A stretch of DNA of 64,000 nucleotides from Dimorphilus gyrociliatus (taxonomy: Eukaryota > Annelida > Polychaeta > Dinophilidae), in contig CAJFCJ010000019.1 of assembly GCA_904063045.1 (NCBI GenBank), forward strand, positions 310,001 to 374,000, given 5' to 3'. Positions 10,501 to 22,532 of the stretch are shown here, piece after piece; the stretch's first letter is position 1, and each line of letters opens with the position of its first letter. Both the position numbers and the translations under genes were made by a program. The notes under the pieces were generated by a model that saw only the letters and a list, made by a program, of their open reading frames with translations, was not told the origin of the DNA and did no database searches.

Positions 10501-13500
10501 TACTGAATAAGAAAATTATCAATACCTATTTTTTCTAGAAATTGCATACAATGTACTAAGGCTTTCGTTTCTTTTGAATGATCAAATTTGTGAATTTCTT
10601 GTTCGTAACTCTGCCATATGTAATATTTGTTGGGATCTGCATAATTAACATTTTGCCCAGAAGGTGGAATAAATTCATCCTCTCCTAAGCTTATCATTCT
10701 TGTCTTCGGTAATATTACTTGATAATTTAATAATTTAAAATTAAGTCCCCAATAGTCAAGTTCACTTTCGGTAAGGAAGCATTTATCATCTTTATTCCGT
10801 TTCTTACGTAATTCTGTATAAAAAAGCATGGGAAGAGGAAAAAAAAACAATAAGAAATTTTATTAATTGAAATCGGATGACTAATGATTTTCTAAAAAAA
10901 AACATAATCTATTGACCAGTTTTTGATGTAGTAGAAGAGGGACGATCTATTTTTCTAGATTTTTTAGGTGGCTGCTTTCTATAGTCATCTTTTTGACTTA
11001 AATCCATTTTGTGACATTCAGGAAATAACCCTTCAGGTACCATACGACAGTCATTCTGATATAAAGACAGCTTTTTCCCACTATTAGATAGGGCTTTATG
11101 TATAGTGTCCTTGTTTGTAATACTTTGATTGTATATCTAAAAAACACGATGGGTCAAAGATTATTTGTTAAATTCTAATTTTGGAATAATTTTTTTAGAT
11201 TACCTGTTCCTCTTTTCCTTCTGTTATTAACATAACAATTCTACCGGCTCTTTTTCGTCCTGTACGTCCGATACGTTGAACCAATCTAATGGGGCTTTTA
11301 GAGGCGTCAAAACAAACAATCAAATCTACGTCACCAATATCTAAACCCTCTTCACCAACGCAAGTTGATACTAGAGTGTTGTAACCTCCTTTTCGAAATT
11401 TCTCCATAACTTTTAGTTGTTCTTTTTGAGTAATTCCCTTATTAGTTTTACCCTGAGATTGCCCAATGAAACTCATAACCGTGATAAGTGGCCTGTGGCG
11501 ACTTAGCATGGCAGTAATCTCCTCTACGCTATCTCGGTATTGGGAAAAGACCATTACCCTAGTTTTTGCCCAACCTTTTTCGTCTTTATCTTATTTTATA
11601 GAAAGTGGAGATAAAAAAAAATAAAAGAGTGTATAGCAAATATTTTTACCTGGAAATTCGTTGAAATGTTGAAGTACGACGTCTTGCAACCTTATTAATT
11701 TCGGATGTCCAAGATCATAAGGCAAAGCAAGCTGACTATTTGTTAGCGGTGGTGCTTGAGACTGCAAATCGGGTAGTCTAAATATACAATAAAAAAAAAG
11801 AAAATTTGGTTAAATATATAGGATAATTGTGTGTTTTTTATTTTTATTTATTGCATTCTCACGTTTCATTGCTAAACTTTTTTTTAAGGAAATCCAGTAT
11901 GTCTAAAAAATTTTGACTACGCAATAATTCAGTTCTTGTTCTACTGTAGCCTTTGTCACCAGAGATGGTTGATTCTAGAAACTTTTTAAGCGATTTGAGA
12001 CCGTGAAGTTCTAATAATTCTAATCCATGACATAAACTTGTACAAAGAGCAAAATCTCCCTCGAGCATGCCAATTTCTTGTTTCTATTGTAAGATTTTAA
12101 TCGAATATATGTGATAAAAAATTTGCTAGTAATTGAACCAATAAACCGTTCTATTACCGATAATCCTGGCGGTATTTTTTTCCTAAAACTTTCTCTTGCT
12201 TTGATTATTGCAAATTTAGATAAGTTTCCAGCATTCATATTAAAAAAAGCTCCAGATTTCTTCAATCTTGAACCGACATTGGACAATATCTGTGTATTTT
12301 TAAAATAGACAACTTCACTATAATCACAGAATCAAGTTTCATTGAAATTTACCTCGAGATATTGTTGTTTAACTTTTCGAATGTCTTCGTCCAAGGGTAC
12401 AATAATCTTATCTATTTGTCTTTTTGGCAAATATCTCTTGATATCTATTGATTCATCAGATCGAAGTTCGATATGCGATATAAGTAAATTGTGAACTACT
12501 TCTTGAACAGCCTAAAATAGAATAAAATTATTGTAAAACATAATTATATAAAATTTCTGGTTAATTTTAAAAATTACCTTAATGTTACTACCGGGAGTGG
12601 CACTTAGTGCCAACATTCTAAAAATAGCTTCAGATTGTTTAAGTTTGTCTACGACTTGATGATATGCATGATTTCCAGTTGCTTTATGTGCTTCGTCAAC
12701 AACTATACATTTTACATTCTCTGGAGGTATTATTCCAGTCCCCAAGTCGTTAGCCATAACCTGAATTATAGTAGATAATAGAATTTGATATATAGATTTA
12801 AAAAAAGTAGTAAATATCAAACTTGAGGAGTGAGGAAAAAAACTCGTTTAGAATGCCATAGAAATTCTCTATCTTTTGGTTTCATCGTTCCTGATTTAAA
12901 AGAACATGTTTTATTGAATTTCCGAATTATCTCTGATTGATATTTCAATAAAAACCTGTCATTTCAGCTGTATCCTGTTGCGGTATTCCCATTATTCGAT
13001 AACAACTTTCAATTTGTTGTGCCACTAAAGGTTTTGTTGGAGCCATAAAAATAATTTTTCCTGATGGATACCATCTATAAAAATTATACATGACGACTGC
13101 CGCAATAAACGTTTTCCCAAGTCCCGTAGGCAGTGCAACTAACGTATTCTATAAGAAATTATATATGTTAGTTGAATTACTTGCTAGGAATGGAAATAAA
13201 CTGCTTTGTTTTATAGTATATAATTAACCTTAAATAAAGCTTGTTGAACTATGTTGTATTGATAATCTCGAACAGGATAATTTGTTGGATAGATCCATAA
13301 ACGTCCCGAGTTGAGATCAAAACCATCGGGAATATTAGTATAAGATTTACATGCGTTACTAGAGGTGGTGTGCACCTTGGACTCTGTTGTAAACCTTTCC
13401 TGTTGTTCGTTATTATTTTTTAGCATTTCTAGTAACTTTTTATCGTCTGTATCCGCGACAGCAGCCATAAATGCATCATCATCATCACTATCCAAGATGT

Positions 13501-13606
13501 ACACCGAAGTGTCCTCATTTTTAGCCTTAGGAGCATTAACCATAGAATTCTGCTTTGGTGCTTTCTGCCAGGTTTGCAAGAGGGTTCGCTGTTTTGACTC
13601 ACTCAT
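7543..13606 (-). CDS. FANCM: Fanconi anaemia group M DNA translocase (FANCM)
   Basis: Sixteen exons on the minus strand: 13606..13229, 13148..12956, 12890..12823, 12760..12578, 12511..12353, 12289..12158, 12083..11863, 11777..11650, 11589..11204, 11136..10917, 10813..10526, 10411..8874, 8817..8497, 8402..8179, 8106..7985, 7961..7543; 1659 residues. FANCM remodels stalled forks and recruits the Fanconi core complex. The N-terminus has the family start ([10 protein letters not shown]) and [13 protein letters not shown]. Walker A is PTGLGKTF, the DEAH box [19 protein letters not shown], the SF2 C-terminal helicase [16 protein letters not shown] and [13 protein letters not shown]. The MHF-binding segment follows (exons at 10813 and 10411). 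The long acidic tail contains [12 protein letters not shown] and [20 protein letters not shown], typical of the family. No ERCC4-like nuclease or HhH domain follows, as in some invertebrate orthologues. The last intron is only 23 nt. Confidence 0.93.
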
Positions 13607-14525
13607 TGCTTTACTTGACGAATGAGCGATAATATAGACGTTTTCCCCTAAATATTCATTTTGAGATATTCGACGTTTAATAAGACAAAAACAATGTTAT
13701 CTATACATTAAATAATTCAAATAAATATTATTAATTTGTTCGATTACAAGAAATATTTGCTTAAAAATAGTAAGTTGATGCTATAAAAAGTACTAATATT
13801 CCAAAACAAGCAAATTGCGGACACTGCTTGTTCATTGAATGTTAGTCGATTGTAATGTTCAAGAATAACTTTAGTGGCATTGCCTAATTACAGTGGGAAA
13901 CTCTGCAGTTCATTTAAAGTTGACATAACAAAGCATTTCAGGTAATTTTTCAACCATAACTTTCGAAATTTAAAATTTAATTAAATTCTTAATAGTTTCA
14001 AATGAGAAATGAGATTGTTTAATAGTTTTAAGTATCAATTTTTCTCACTTAAACAATGATACCTCGTGCTTATTTTTAAAAAAAAAACACATTTTTTACA
14101 CTCTTCCTTCTGTTTTATGTCTTGCTCTCTTAATTTTTTTTGGAGCACTTAAAAAAATATAAACTTTAAAAAAAGTTATTTGGCTATGTGAAAATCCGGC
14201 CTTAGCACGTGCTTCTGTTAAGTCTTTCTAGTATCACGTGGTCAGTGCTCTATTTCTTTTCTTTCTTTTTTTATTAATCATTAAAGAGTTGTCGAAAGAT
14301 CTTATAAAAAATTAGAAACAAAAATTTAACGACAGCTAGTTTCTTAGAAAGGTACAGATTTTTCCCACACAATACAGTTCAAAAAGTATTAGGTTAGAGA
14401 AGTGCGAGGCTTGTAGGATAACTTTAAAGTTGAAAATATACGTTTATTCCTATGTAGGAATGTACACATAATTTTAAGATTATTGCTTTAACAGTTTCAA
14501 TTAAGCTTACAGGTAGCTAAATATA
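13607..14525. promoter_or_regulatory. Divergent promoter region between FANCM and the Vasa-like gene
   Basis: 919-bp gap between head-to-head start codons. It holds two CACGTG E-boxes 30 bp apart: GCACGTGC at about 14205-14212 and CACGTG at about 14235-14240. Otherwise it is AT-rich and non-coding. Shared regulation of the two genes is possible but not shown. Confidence 0.4.
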
Positions 14526-17500
14526 ATGCCTGGCACGAAGACCATTTCAAACTCAAAAGTAAGAAGTAAGTAAGGAATGCTTTGAAACGCAGCACATGTT
14601 TTTTTCTTTTCATTACATCATATTCACTAATTCATTTAAAGCTCGTGATAGAGGATTAGCAGAAGAGGATAGAAAGATTTCTTATTTAGAAAATATCCGA
14701 CTTAAAAAATCGTAAGTGAATAGTTTGTATAAGTATCAAATCCTTTCCACTAATGACATGCCCTGCAGTCTAGTGTCTAAAAGGGATTCTCTGGCTGAGA
14801 AATGTACAGAAGGTAATAGATCACCGAAATTAGAAACTCTTGAAAGGCCTGATAAATCTAAAAGTAGCAGATCACCTAAATTGGAGAATCTTGAAAATTT
14901 AGAAAAATCTGAAGAAATTTATAGAACTTCAAAGTCAGATAAATGTAGAGGACATGGATTATCAAAATTGGCAGATCTGGAAATATCTCCTAAGTTAAAA
15001 GAAAGCCAAAGGCTATCAAAATTTGAAAGTCCTCAAAAATCCGAAGAAAGCTATAGATCATCAAAATTAGAGCGTCCTGAAAAGTCTAATAAACCTTGTA
15101 GGTTACCAATATTGACAAAGTTTGAAAAATATAAAAAAGTCAGTAGATCATCAGAGTTAGGTTGTCTTGATGATTCCATTGGAAGTAGTAAATCTTCAAG
15201 ATTGAAAAGTCCTGATAAATCTGAGAAAAGAGAAGATAAGGATACAGCTGAAATGATTGGAATGAGTGAAAAGGAACGGAGATCCCCTAAACAAGCAACA
15301 CAAGAAAACTCTGATAAAATTGAAAAGCTTCCAAACAAGTTATGTCATTCAAATGAAGTATCCATTAAAGATTTGAAAAAAGGGCAAAACCTAGTAGGAA
15401 AATCTTTAAACAAAGTAAAATGTACAGATACGAAGACTGTTTCAAACTCCGAAATTGATGATGAAAATAGATTCAAAACTGATTGTAGTGATGATGAAAA
15501 CTTTCTCGATTTTTCAGTTGGAATTATTGATCATCATTATGACTCTTCTGACGAAGATGATGCAAAGAGACTGTCAGGAGAATGTGAGAATGAAGATAAA
15601 GACGAAGATGGAGATGAAGAAGAATATGAGTATGAATACGAATATGTAGAAGAGGAACAGGAAGAGGAAGAATATGAGGAAGAATATGAGGAAGAATATG
15701 AGGAAGAATATGAGGAAGAATATGAGGAAGAATATGAGGAAGAATATGAAGATGAAGATGGAAAATATGAAGAGGATGACGAAGAGGTAGAGCAAGAGGA
15801 AGTACAAGAGTTAGAGGAGCTTGTGGAAATAGTGGAAGAAGAGGAACTAGATGAGACAGAAGAGGAAGAAGAGGACGAAGAGAAACGAAAGGAGATGGAT
15901 GAAAATGCTCTTGAAATGAATTTTTCAGATTCCTCAACCAATTACTATTCCAATATGGCTCCAAATATTTCTGAAAATGATGATAATGTGGCACATATAC
16001 CAAGATATCGTATGAAGTTACAGGAAAAAGATGTCAATGACAATCAGTTTAAAAGTGACAAATGCTCAAACTCTAAAGGTCAGAATGAAGAGAAATATGA
16101 TTCATCCAGATCTCCATCCAAGAATGATGAAGGGAACGAAGATTGTTCGAAATCCAATGATGACAAAAAATCGAATAATGAGTTAACTAGAGAAAAGGCA
16201 GAACAATCTGACGCCTCTGACGATTCTTGGACAGTAACAGAGACTCAAAAGTAAGTTACAAGTAAATTACAAGTGTATTAAATTTAATGGTCTTTTTTGT
16301 ATCAGTGATAGAAAAGAGCAGCCTAAAAGAAGTATTTTAAAAATAAACAGTCCTAAAGATGCCGATAAAATGAATGAAGGTGGTGGTTTTGATATGAAAG
16401 CAAAACTATATAATAAAAAGAGTGGAAAAAATTTCTGTGAAAATGATGAGAAGCAGAAAAGAACCAAATTTCGCTTCCAAAGCAAAACTCACGAAGGGGA
16501 CGATGTGGAAAAGAAGCCTATGACATATGAACCACCGCTAATTTCTGAGGAGGACTTGTTTAAAGATTTAATGAAAAGAGGACGTAATTTTGATCATTAC
16601 GAATCAGCTACTATTTCAGTTAGCGGAGAAAGTGCTCAACAAATAGAAATTTGCAAATTTACTGATTCTGATTTAAGCGAAGTTGTCCTGAATAATATCG
16701 AAAAGTTGGATTATAGAAGACCAACACCAATTCAAAAAATTGCTGTACCTCTTATTCTAACAGGTAGAGACATGCTTGGGTGTGCTCAAACTGGCTCTGG
16801 CAAGACGGCATCATTCCTCTTGCCCATCATATCTCAAATGCTCAAAAATGGCTTAAATGGTAGTGAGTTTCAAGAAGTTCAGGCTCCTCAGGCTGTAGTC
16901 TTGTGTCCTACAAGAGAACTGATAATACAATTATACACTGAGGCAAGAAAATTTTCTAGAGGAACAAGTCTAAAGGCAAAATTGGCTTATGGTGGAACAT
17001 CGGTGAGAATATGTAAAGAACGAATTAAGAAAGGAACTGACATGCTTTTAGCAACTCCTGGTAGACTGTTAGACATTATCAGTCACGATTATCTGACAAT
17101 GGATGAGGTGAAATATTTGGTATTAGATGAAGCCGATAGAATGCTTGAACTTGGTTTTAAAGAAACTCTTGAGGCGATATTATTAAAAATGCCACCAAAA
17201 GATACTCGACAAACTGTAATGTTTAGCGCTACTTTTCCAGGAATTGTAAAAGAAATGGCACGTCAATATCTACAACCAAATCACGTCTTTGCTTCAGGTA
17301 TAAAAATAGGGTTAGGCTGATGAAAAAGTTTATATGTTCAATTTTGTTTATATATTTTCAGTTGGTACTGTTGGAGGTGCTTGTAATTTAATTCATCAAA
17401 GAGTCATCGAGGTAACTCAAGCAGAAAAGAGAAAGGAGCTATGTAACATTTTGGCTGAACGAGATCCAGAGGACAAGATATTGGTTTTTGTCAAAACAAA

Positions 17501-18097
17501 GAGAAATGCTGATTTCTTAGCATCTCTATTATCTCAAAAAGATTTTCCGGCTACCTCAATCCATGGTGACAGGGAACAGGCGCAGAGAGAGGAAGCTCTT
17601 CGAAAGTTCAGAAGTGGAAACTGTGCAATATTGATTGCTACATCTTTAGCGGCGAGAGGCTTAGATATTCCAGGCGTAAATATTTTTTTTTTCTAAAATT
17701 AAAACACCGCATGTGGATATGTTAAGATGTTTTAAACGAAACAATTAATCTTTCTTAGGTTTCCCATGTAATAAATTTCGACCTTCCTGAAGATGTAGAT
17801 GAATATGTACACAGAATCGGAAGGACCGGACGATGCGGAAATACTGGGCGAGCTACGAGCTTTTACTGTCCAGACAACGACATGAAATTAGCTTCTGACC
17901 TTGTTGATATTCTAAAGAATGTTGGCCAGGAAATCCCGCCATTTTTGACTGGTTTACAAGACAAGACTGTTGATACTGTTGAAGGTTTTTCGGTCACAAA
18001 AGATAGGAAGAAGAAGTTAACAACAGGTGATGATTTTTGTTCAAAGAAAGCTTATGAAGACGAAGAGGAGGATGACGATGATTGGGGTCGTTTTTAG
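14526..18097 (+). CDS. DDX4: Vasa-like (DDX4) DEAD-box RNA helicase with atypical repeat-rich N-terminus
   Basis: Six exons: 14526..14565, 14642..14711, 14769..16250, 16306..17297, 17362..17675, 17759..18097; 1078 residues. Vasa is a germline/multipotency RNA helicase of nuage and the piRNA pathway. The helicase core fills about residues 620-1030: Q-motif ([12 protein letters not shown]), [37 protein letters not shown] and [10 protein letters not shown]. The VGTVGGAC segment after SAT favours Vasa over DDX3/PL10. The C-terminus ends in an acidic run with one Trp. The N-terminal ~590 residues carry no RGG repeats or CCHC knuckles: first about nine loose copies of a Ser/Lys/Glu unit ([21 protein letters not shown]), then a very acidic stretch with a Glu-Glu-Glu-Tyr tandem. 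A polyadenylation AATAAA lies near 18233. Alternative: another Vasa/PL10/belle clade member. Confidence 0.82.
15661..15750 (+). repeat. Coding 12-nt tandem repeat (Glu-Glu-Tyr-Glu) in the Vasa-like gene
   Basis: GAAGAATATGAG is repeated about six to seven times almost without change in exon 3 of the Vasa-like gene, giving an Asp/Glu/Tyr-rich segment. The antisense reading of this stretch produces long serine-, leucine- or phenylalanine-rich open frames that are artefacts. Confidence 0.9.
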
Positions 18098-18277
18098 GAT
18101 TACATTATGTAAAGTTGCTTTATACATATATGGCGACATGATTTCATTATGTTTTTGGTACACCTACATTATGCTAGTTTGTTTTTTGATAATTGTCGTC
18201 TTTTAGTTTTGAATTTATACCGGTTTTTCTTTAATAAAGCGACCTCTATAGCTTGACGTATGTTTTGCCTGTAAACA

Positions 18278-19834
18278 ATGAAAACATTTTTAGACAAAGT
18301 GCAAACTGTCATAAAGACCATAGAAATACTACTGTCTCCGAGTTACGGACCAAATGCCTTATCCAATATTATATCAACGGCCTCCGGTCATTTGCTCGTA
18401 ACAAGTAGCGGATCTACTTTAATAGAATCGCTAGAAATGACTGAGCCGGTAGCAAAACTGGTTGAACAAGCTTTGAGGAACTTTCACAACGATTTTGGAG
18501 ATGGAACGAAAAGATTCGTTATTCTATTGAACGAAATTTGCGCACGATTAAATGACGAGAATAGAAGAATCGTTTCATCAGCTCTCTTAAAAATCAACTG
18601 TTCTATCTTACCGGAAGCATTTAAGGAGATCCAAAAGAATCATCATAGTGAAATTTACGACCTAAAAGAAGTGATGAGAAAAGCAGTTTCCGCAAAGCTT
18701 ATGAATCTATTCCCAACACGAACTTGTGAATATTTAACAAAAATCATTGTAGAATGGATAAACGAAAACAGAACAAGCGAAAGCGATAGCATAAGAAATT
18801 CTATTGATAACATGCTGACATATTTCAATACAATTTGTTACGAAACTCATATCGGCAATTTAGAAAATAGTAAAGTTTTGAATGGAATTTTAATTGATAG
18901 ATTTGTGATAAACGAGGACGTGTTCGAAGTTGGAATGTTAAGATGCCTATTAATAGATTGCGAAATTGAAAAAACCGATCCGGAGACAAACTGTTCTATT
19001 ATAATCGATAGCAATTTAAGTATGCAAAAATTGGTGTCCTTCAATCACAATCATATCAGCTGTGCTATCGACTTTGTTAAAAGACATCACGTAAAACTCT
19101 TACTTTCTACCTGTAAGATTAGCTCAACTTTTAAAATGATATGTCGCAAAAATAAGATATCAGCTGTTGATTGTATTTCCGATTCGGAAGTAAACTTATT
19201 AAGCGTTATTTTTGGCGTCTATCCGCTAAGTAGTTTACAATCTTTAAATGAAAAAGACATTTTCGAAGCTGAAACGACGATGATTGACGTCTTTGGGAAA
19301 AATCGTTTGTTGCTAAAGGCAAAGGATTTAGCCACTCTCTTCTTATGTTGTCAAACTACCGGCATCTCGAAGCAATACGTTTCTGCTATATTAGGTTGTC
19401 TAAAGACTGTAAGATGTTTGTTTGACAAATATTCGAATTCTCCCATCTTTCTGCCAGTTGGGGGGGTTTTTGAGAGGTATTTATGCTATTACCTTGGTAG
19501 AAAATTGAAAGAATCTTATTCAGAAGAGTTAAACGAAGCATTAAGAATTCTTAGAGAAGCTATACTGATTGTCCCACTTACTCTAATGAAAAATTCCTAT
19601 AACTATAGCAAAACTGAACAGAGATATACTTTCTATCAAGAAGCTCTTTCCGTCCAAACAAAAGATTTTAGTCTTCCTCTAGGTCGTCACAATCATAACG
19701 CTGACCTTGAACCTTTTACGTTGTCTTGTAATTACGTTCAACGAACTTTGCAACTATTGTCTATTTTAATGAGGATAGATGGAGAAATGCGTGTGAAAAA
19801 ACGAATAAGAAACGAGCATTCTGTATTGTGTTGA
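18278..19834 (+). CDS. Chaperonin-like protein of the BBS10/BBS6/BBS12 group, closest to BBS10
   Basis: Single-exon gene, 518 residues. The first 100 residues show the group II chaperonin (TCP-1/CCT) start: a helix, SPSYGPNALSNII, a glycine-serine turn, LESLEMTEPVAKLV and then FGDGTKRFVILLNEI. This GDGxxxF motif is the ATP-binding signature kept in BBS10 (GDGAKTF) but lost in BBS6. The rest follows a diverged equatorial/intermediate/apical layout with LPVGGVFERYLCYYLG, resembling the late GGG-E segment of CCT subunits. Vertebrate BBS10 helps CCT assemble the BBSome of cilia. This protein is about 200 residues shorter than human BBS10, so orthology is moderate. Its stop lies 43 bp from the stop of the convergent sulfotransferase. 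Confidence 0.6.
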   Translation: MKTFLDKVQTVIKTIEILLSPSYGPNALSNIISTASGHLLVTSSGSTLIESLEMTEPVAKLVEQALRNFHNDFGDGTKRFVILLNEICARLNDENRRIVSSALLKINCSILPEAFKEIQKNHHSEIYDLKEVMRKAVSAKLMNLFPTRTCEYLTKIIVEWINENRTSESDSIRNSIDNMLTYFNTICYETHIGNLENSKVLNGILIDRFVINEDVFEVGMLRCLLIDCEIEKTDPETNCSIIIDSNLSMQKLVSFNHNHISCAIDFVKRHHVKLLLSTCKISSTFKMICRKNKISAVDCISDSEVNLLSVIFGVYPLSSLQSLNEKDIFEAETTMIDVFGKNRLLLKAKDLATLFLCCQTTGISKQYVSAILGCLKTVRCLFDKYSNSPIFLPVGGVFERYLCYYLGRKLKESYSEELNEALRILREAILIVPLTLMKNSYNYSKTEQRYTFYQEALSVQTKDFSLPLGRHNHNADLEPFTLSCNYVQRTLQLLSILMRIDGEMRVKKRIRNEHSVLC

Positions 19835-19877
19835 CATAAAAATAAATGTTTTTTTTTTTTGTTAAAAATTTATCAAT

Positions 19878-20868
19878 CTATAGAAACCGAAAAGATAATC
19901 CGCAAAGTCTATGTAATGATTCACAACGCTTATCAATCATTTCATTTTGTTTGTCCGCTAGATGATTTTTCCAATCACCAACTATTCCTTTTCTGATAAA
20001 TGGAGAAATATGTGGACGCATAGCTATGAAACTTTCAAAATTTGTTTGTGGATTCTTTTTCATTGAATCAAAGCTTACATGCCTTGCTAAATTTTCGATT
20101 TGATCGTTAGAAAGGTCTCTCTGACAAAATACGCTCAATCTTTTTATACATCCTTTCAAATCGGCTTTCAAGTCTTCATAATGTATTATTAAAACGTTCG
20201 GATTGTCTTTGTAAGTCATCCACTGTTGGCAGTAATCTAAGGGATCGCCATAAACAAGATCATCCGATTCGTATAGACGGAAGAAATCATCAAACGAGCC
20301 TTTAAAATCGTAACTCTTGCAAGCCTTGTAAAAGTAATAGTATGAGACCAAAACGTCTTTTGGATTACGCATCACAACGACGACCTTCGGCCCCGAATCG
20401 GCATTTTTCGAAACCTGCCTCATAATAAGATCGGCCCGTAAATGGGTTTTCACAACGAGTGGACGTTTCATAGTAGGTAACTTTTCAATAGGTGATTCTA
20501 CTTTCGTACTCTCTAGATAAGGTACTCTGACAAGAACATGTTCGCTCTTCGCTCTCTCCGTATCAACTTTATTCATAATTAGCCATATAATTTCTTGCAT
20601 CCAAGTAGTACCTTATTTTTTTAATTATAAATTATTGCCAATATAAAAATTGATAAATAAAAAAAAATAGAATAAAAAAAAAAATTATTAAAAAAAACTT
20701 TCACCTACCACTTTTGGGATAAGTAGCAACGATAACATCGTCCCTCCGGAAGTCCAATTTTTCGTCTCGAACTTTTTTTACTACATACTCTGGACAAGAC
20801 GGTAAGTAAAGGATACCGTCGTACCGGTGCTCACCGGCCACGCGGTAATTTTTTCCGGCATAATTCAT
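19878..20868 (-). CDS. Cytosolic sulfotransferase (SULT1-like)
   Basis: Two exons, 20868..20709 and 20611..19878; 297 residues, the normal SULT size (about 295). Transfers sulfate from PAPS to hydroxyl or amine acceptors in the cytosol. All hallmark motifs are present: the phosphosulfate-binding loop TYPKSGTTW (split by the intron inside the Gly codon), PLVVKTHL with the catalytic His, the 3'-phosphate site RNPKDVLVSYYYFYK, and the C-terminal RKGIVGDWKNHL. The in-frame ATG at 20868 is preferred; the frame remains open for 12 codons upstream but without an ATG. Substrate cannot be inferred. The sulfate donor importer SLC35B2 is also in this window, but not adjacent. Confidence 0.93.
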
Positions 20869-22498
20869 GCTTCGTTGTCGGCTAGTGAATGTTCGAAAAG
20901 ACAAAGCGTAATCATCTTGCTAGAGGGCGTCTGTATCGATTACGAACTTGAAATCGGACATTAATGAGTTGTTCAGATCTAGTTTTCAACTTTCGAATGA
21001 AGGTCTCATTTGAATATCTAAACCTCCATATCGCTTTTAAAGTTAAATTAGTGCAAATCGATAAAGATAACAAACAATCAGGTTACACGCAATGTCAATG
21101 ACTCTTTTCTAGCTTTTTATATTATTTAATATAATTTCTATCAAACAAGGACAAATATGTTTACAACTGGGCCAGAATTACTACTATAAAGTCAGCCTAT
21201 AAGACGGCTATGTCACAGGCATTAGTCATCTTACTAAATTATCGTATCCGGCAATTTATTTAATTGCACATGCATCCAGATTCTCAATGGTTGAGAAAGT
21301 AAGATAAAAAAAATTCTCTACTTTTTTTTTCCCTCTATGCAGTTCTCTCTTCTTCTCCAGTTTAGCCTATATTTTAAAAAAATAACTTTAATTAGCTTGT
21401 TGTAGATAAAAGGAGAGGTAATATTATCATATCCTAATTTTGTATATATGTTGTTTTCTGTCTAACTTTCTTATATATATATATATATATATAGATTATT
21501 TTAAGAAGCAAATGGCGTTTATTTATAAATTATATAAATATATTCTTCATTTCTTTTATCGCTCTTAATTCAAAATTTGAACTAACTAGGTTTTAATATT
21601 TAAAACCAAATAGAGAACAAAAACAAAGGCCTACAAATTTCAGAGAACTTTGAAACATGAAAAAAATATATCTATATATATAACTCGTCTGCATCGGATC
21701 AAAGAGAACAATAAAAATAGAAAATAAACTATAATAAAGAGTCAATTGACAGTATTTTAATAAGAAAAAACAGGAATAGTTTAAAATGGATAATAATATT
21801 TATTCATTCAATAAATGAATTGTTTTTGTTTTTATTTTCTTTTTTTTTTGTTTTATAGTAAAATAGAAGACAAATTATAATAAAATTCATGAATTAGGGC
21901 TACTTTTTCTGTTTATTTTTTAATTTTATAAAATTTGTATTTAATATTCTAATTAAGTTTATTGGTTAAAAAATTAATAGAAGTGAAAGTGTCTTATTAC
22001 ACTAATAAAACTTAAAATACACTGACGAACTGTTGAAAGGTTTGCATCAAGTTTTAGGCGTCTTCTTTTAGTTTTAGTGGCATCTTTTGAAGGATATAGT
22101 AGAATAGTTTTTGTCAATTTACGATGAAGAGAGAAAACACGATTGAGATAGCGCAGGAGAGACAGAGAAAGTATGTCCAGCTTCGATTTTCCTTCTAATA
22201 ATAATTATATTTGTACTTTCAGACTGTACTTTTAAATATTCATAGGTTATGGACTAAATATGCCACAAGGTGGTTTTTTTTGTATGTGTACGTGAAATAG
22301 GATTACAGGTTTAGTTTGGTTAAATAAAGTTTTTCTTCCTGGTCTTTTAAGAAAAAGGACAAATGTCTAAAATTCTATGGTTAGACAATATTTTTAAGTA
22401 TGCTAAATCTTTTATTTAAATATTACCTATAAAAACGAAAAGGGAAGAAAATCTCAATTCATAAAACGATAAATTATTGCACATGTTTACCAAACTTC

Positions 22499-22532
<34 letters not shown>

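Noticed and set aside
15524-16003. Long antisense open frames (Ser-, Leu/His- or Phe-rich) opposite the Vasa-like exon
   Set aside because: They are complements of the 12-nt Glu/Tyr coding repeat and have no independent support.
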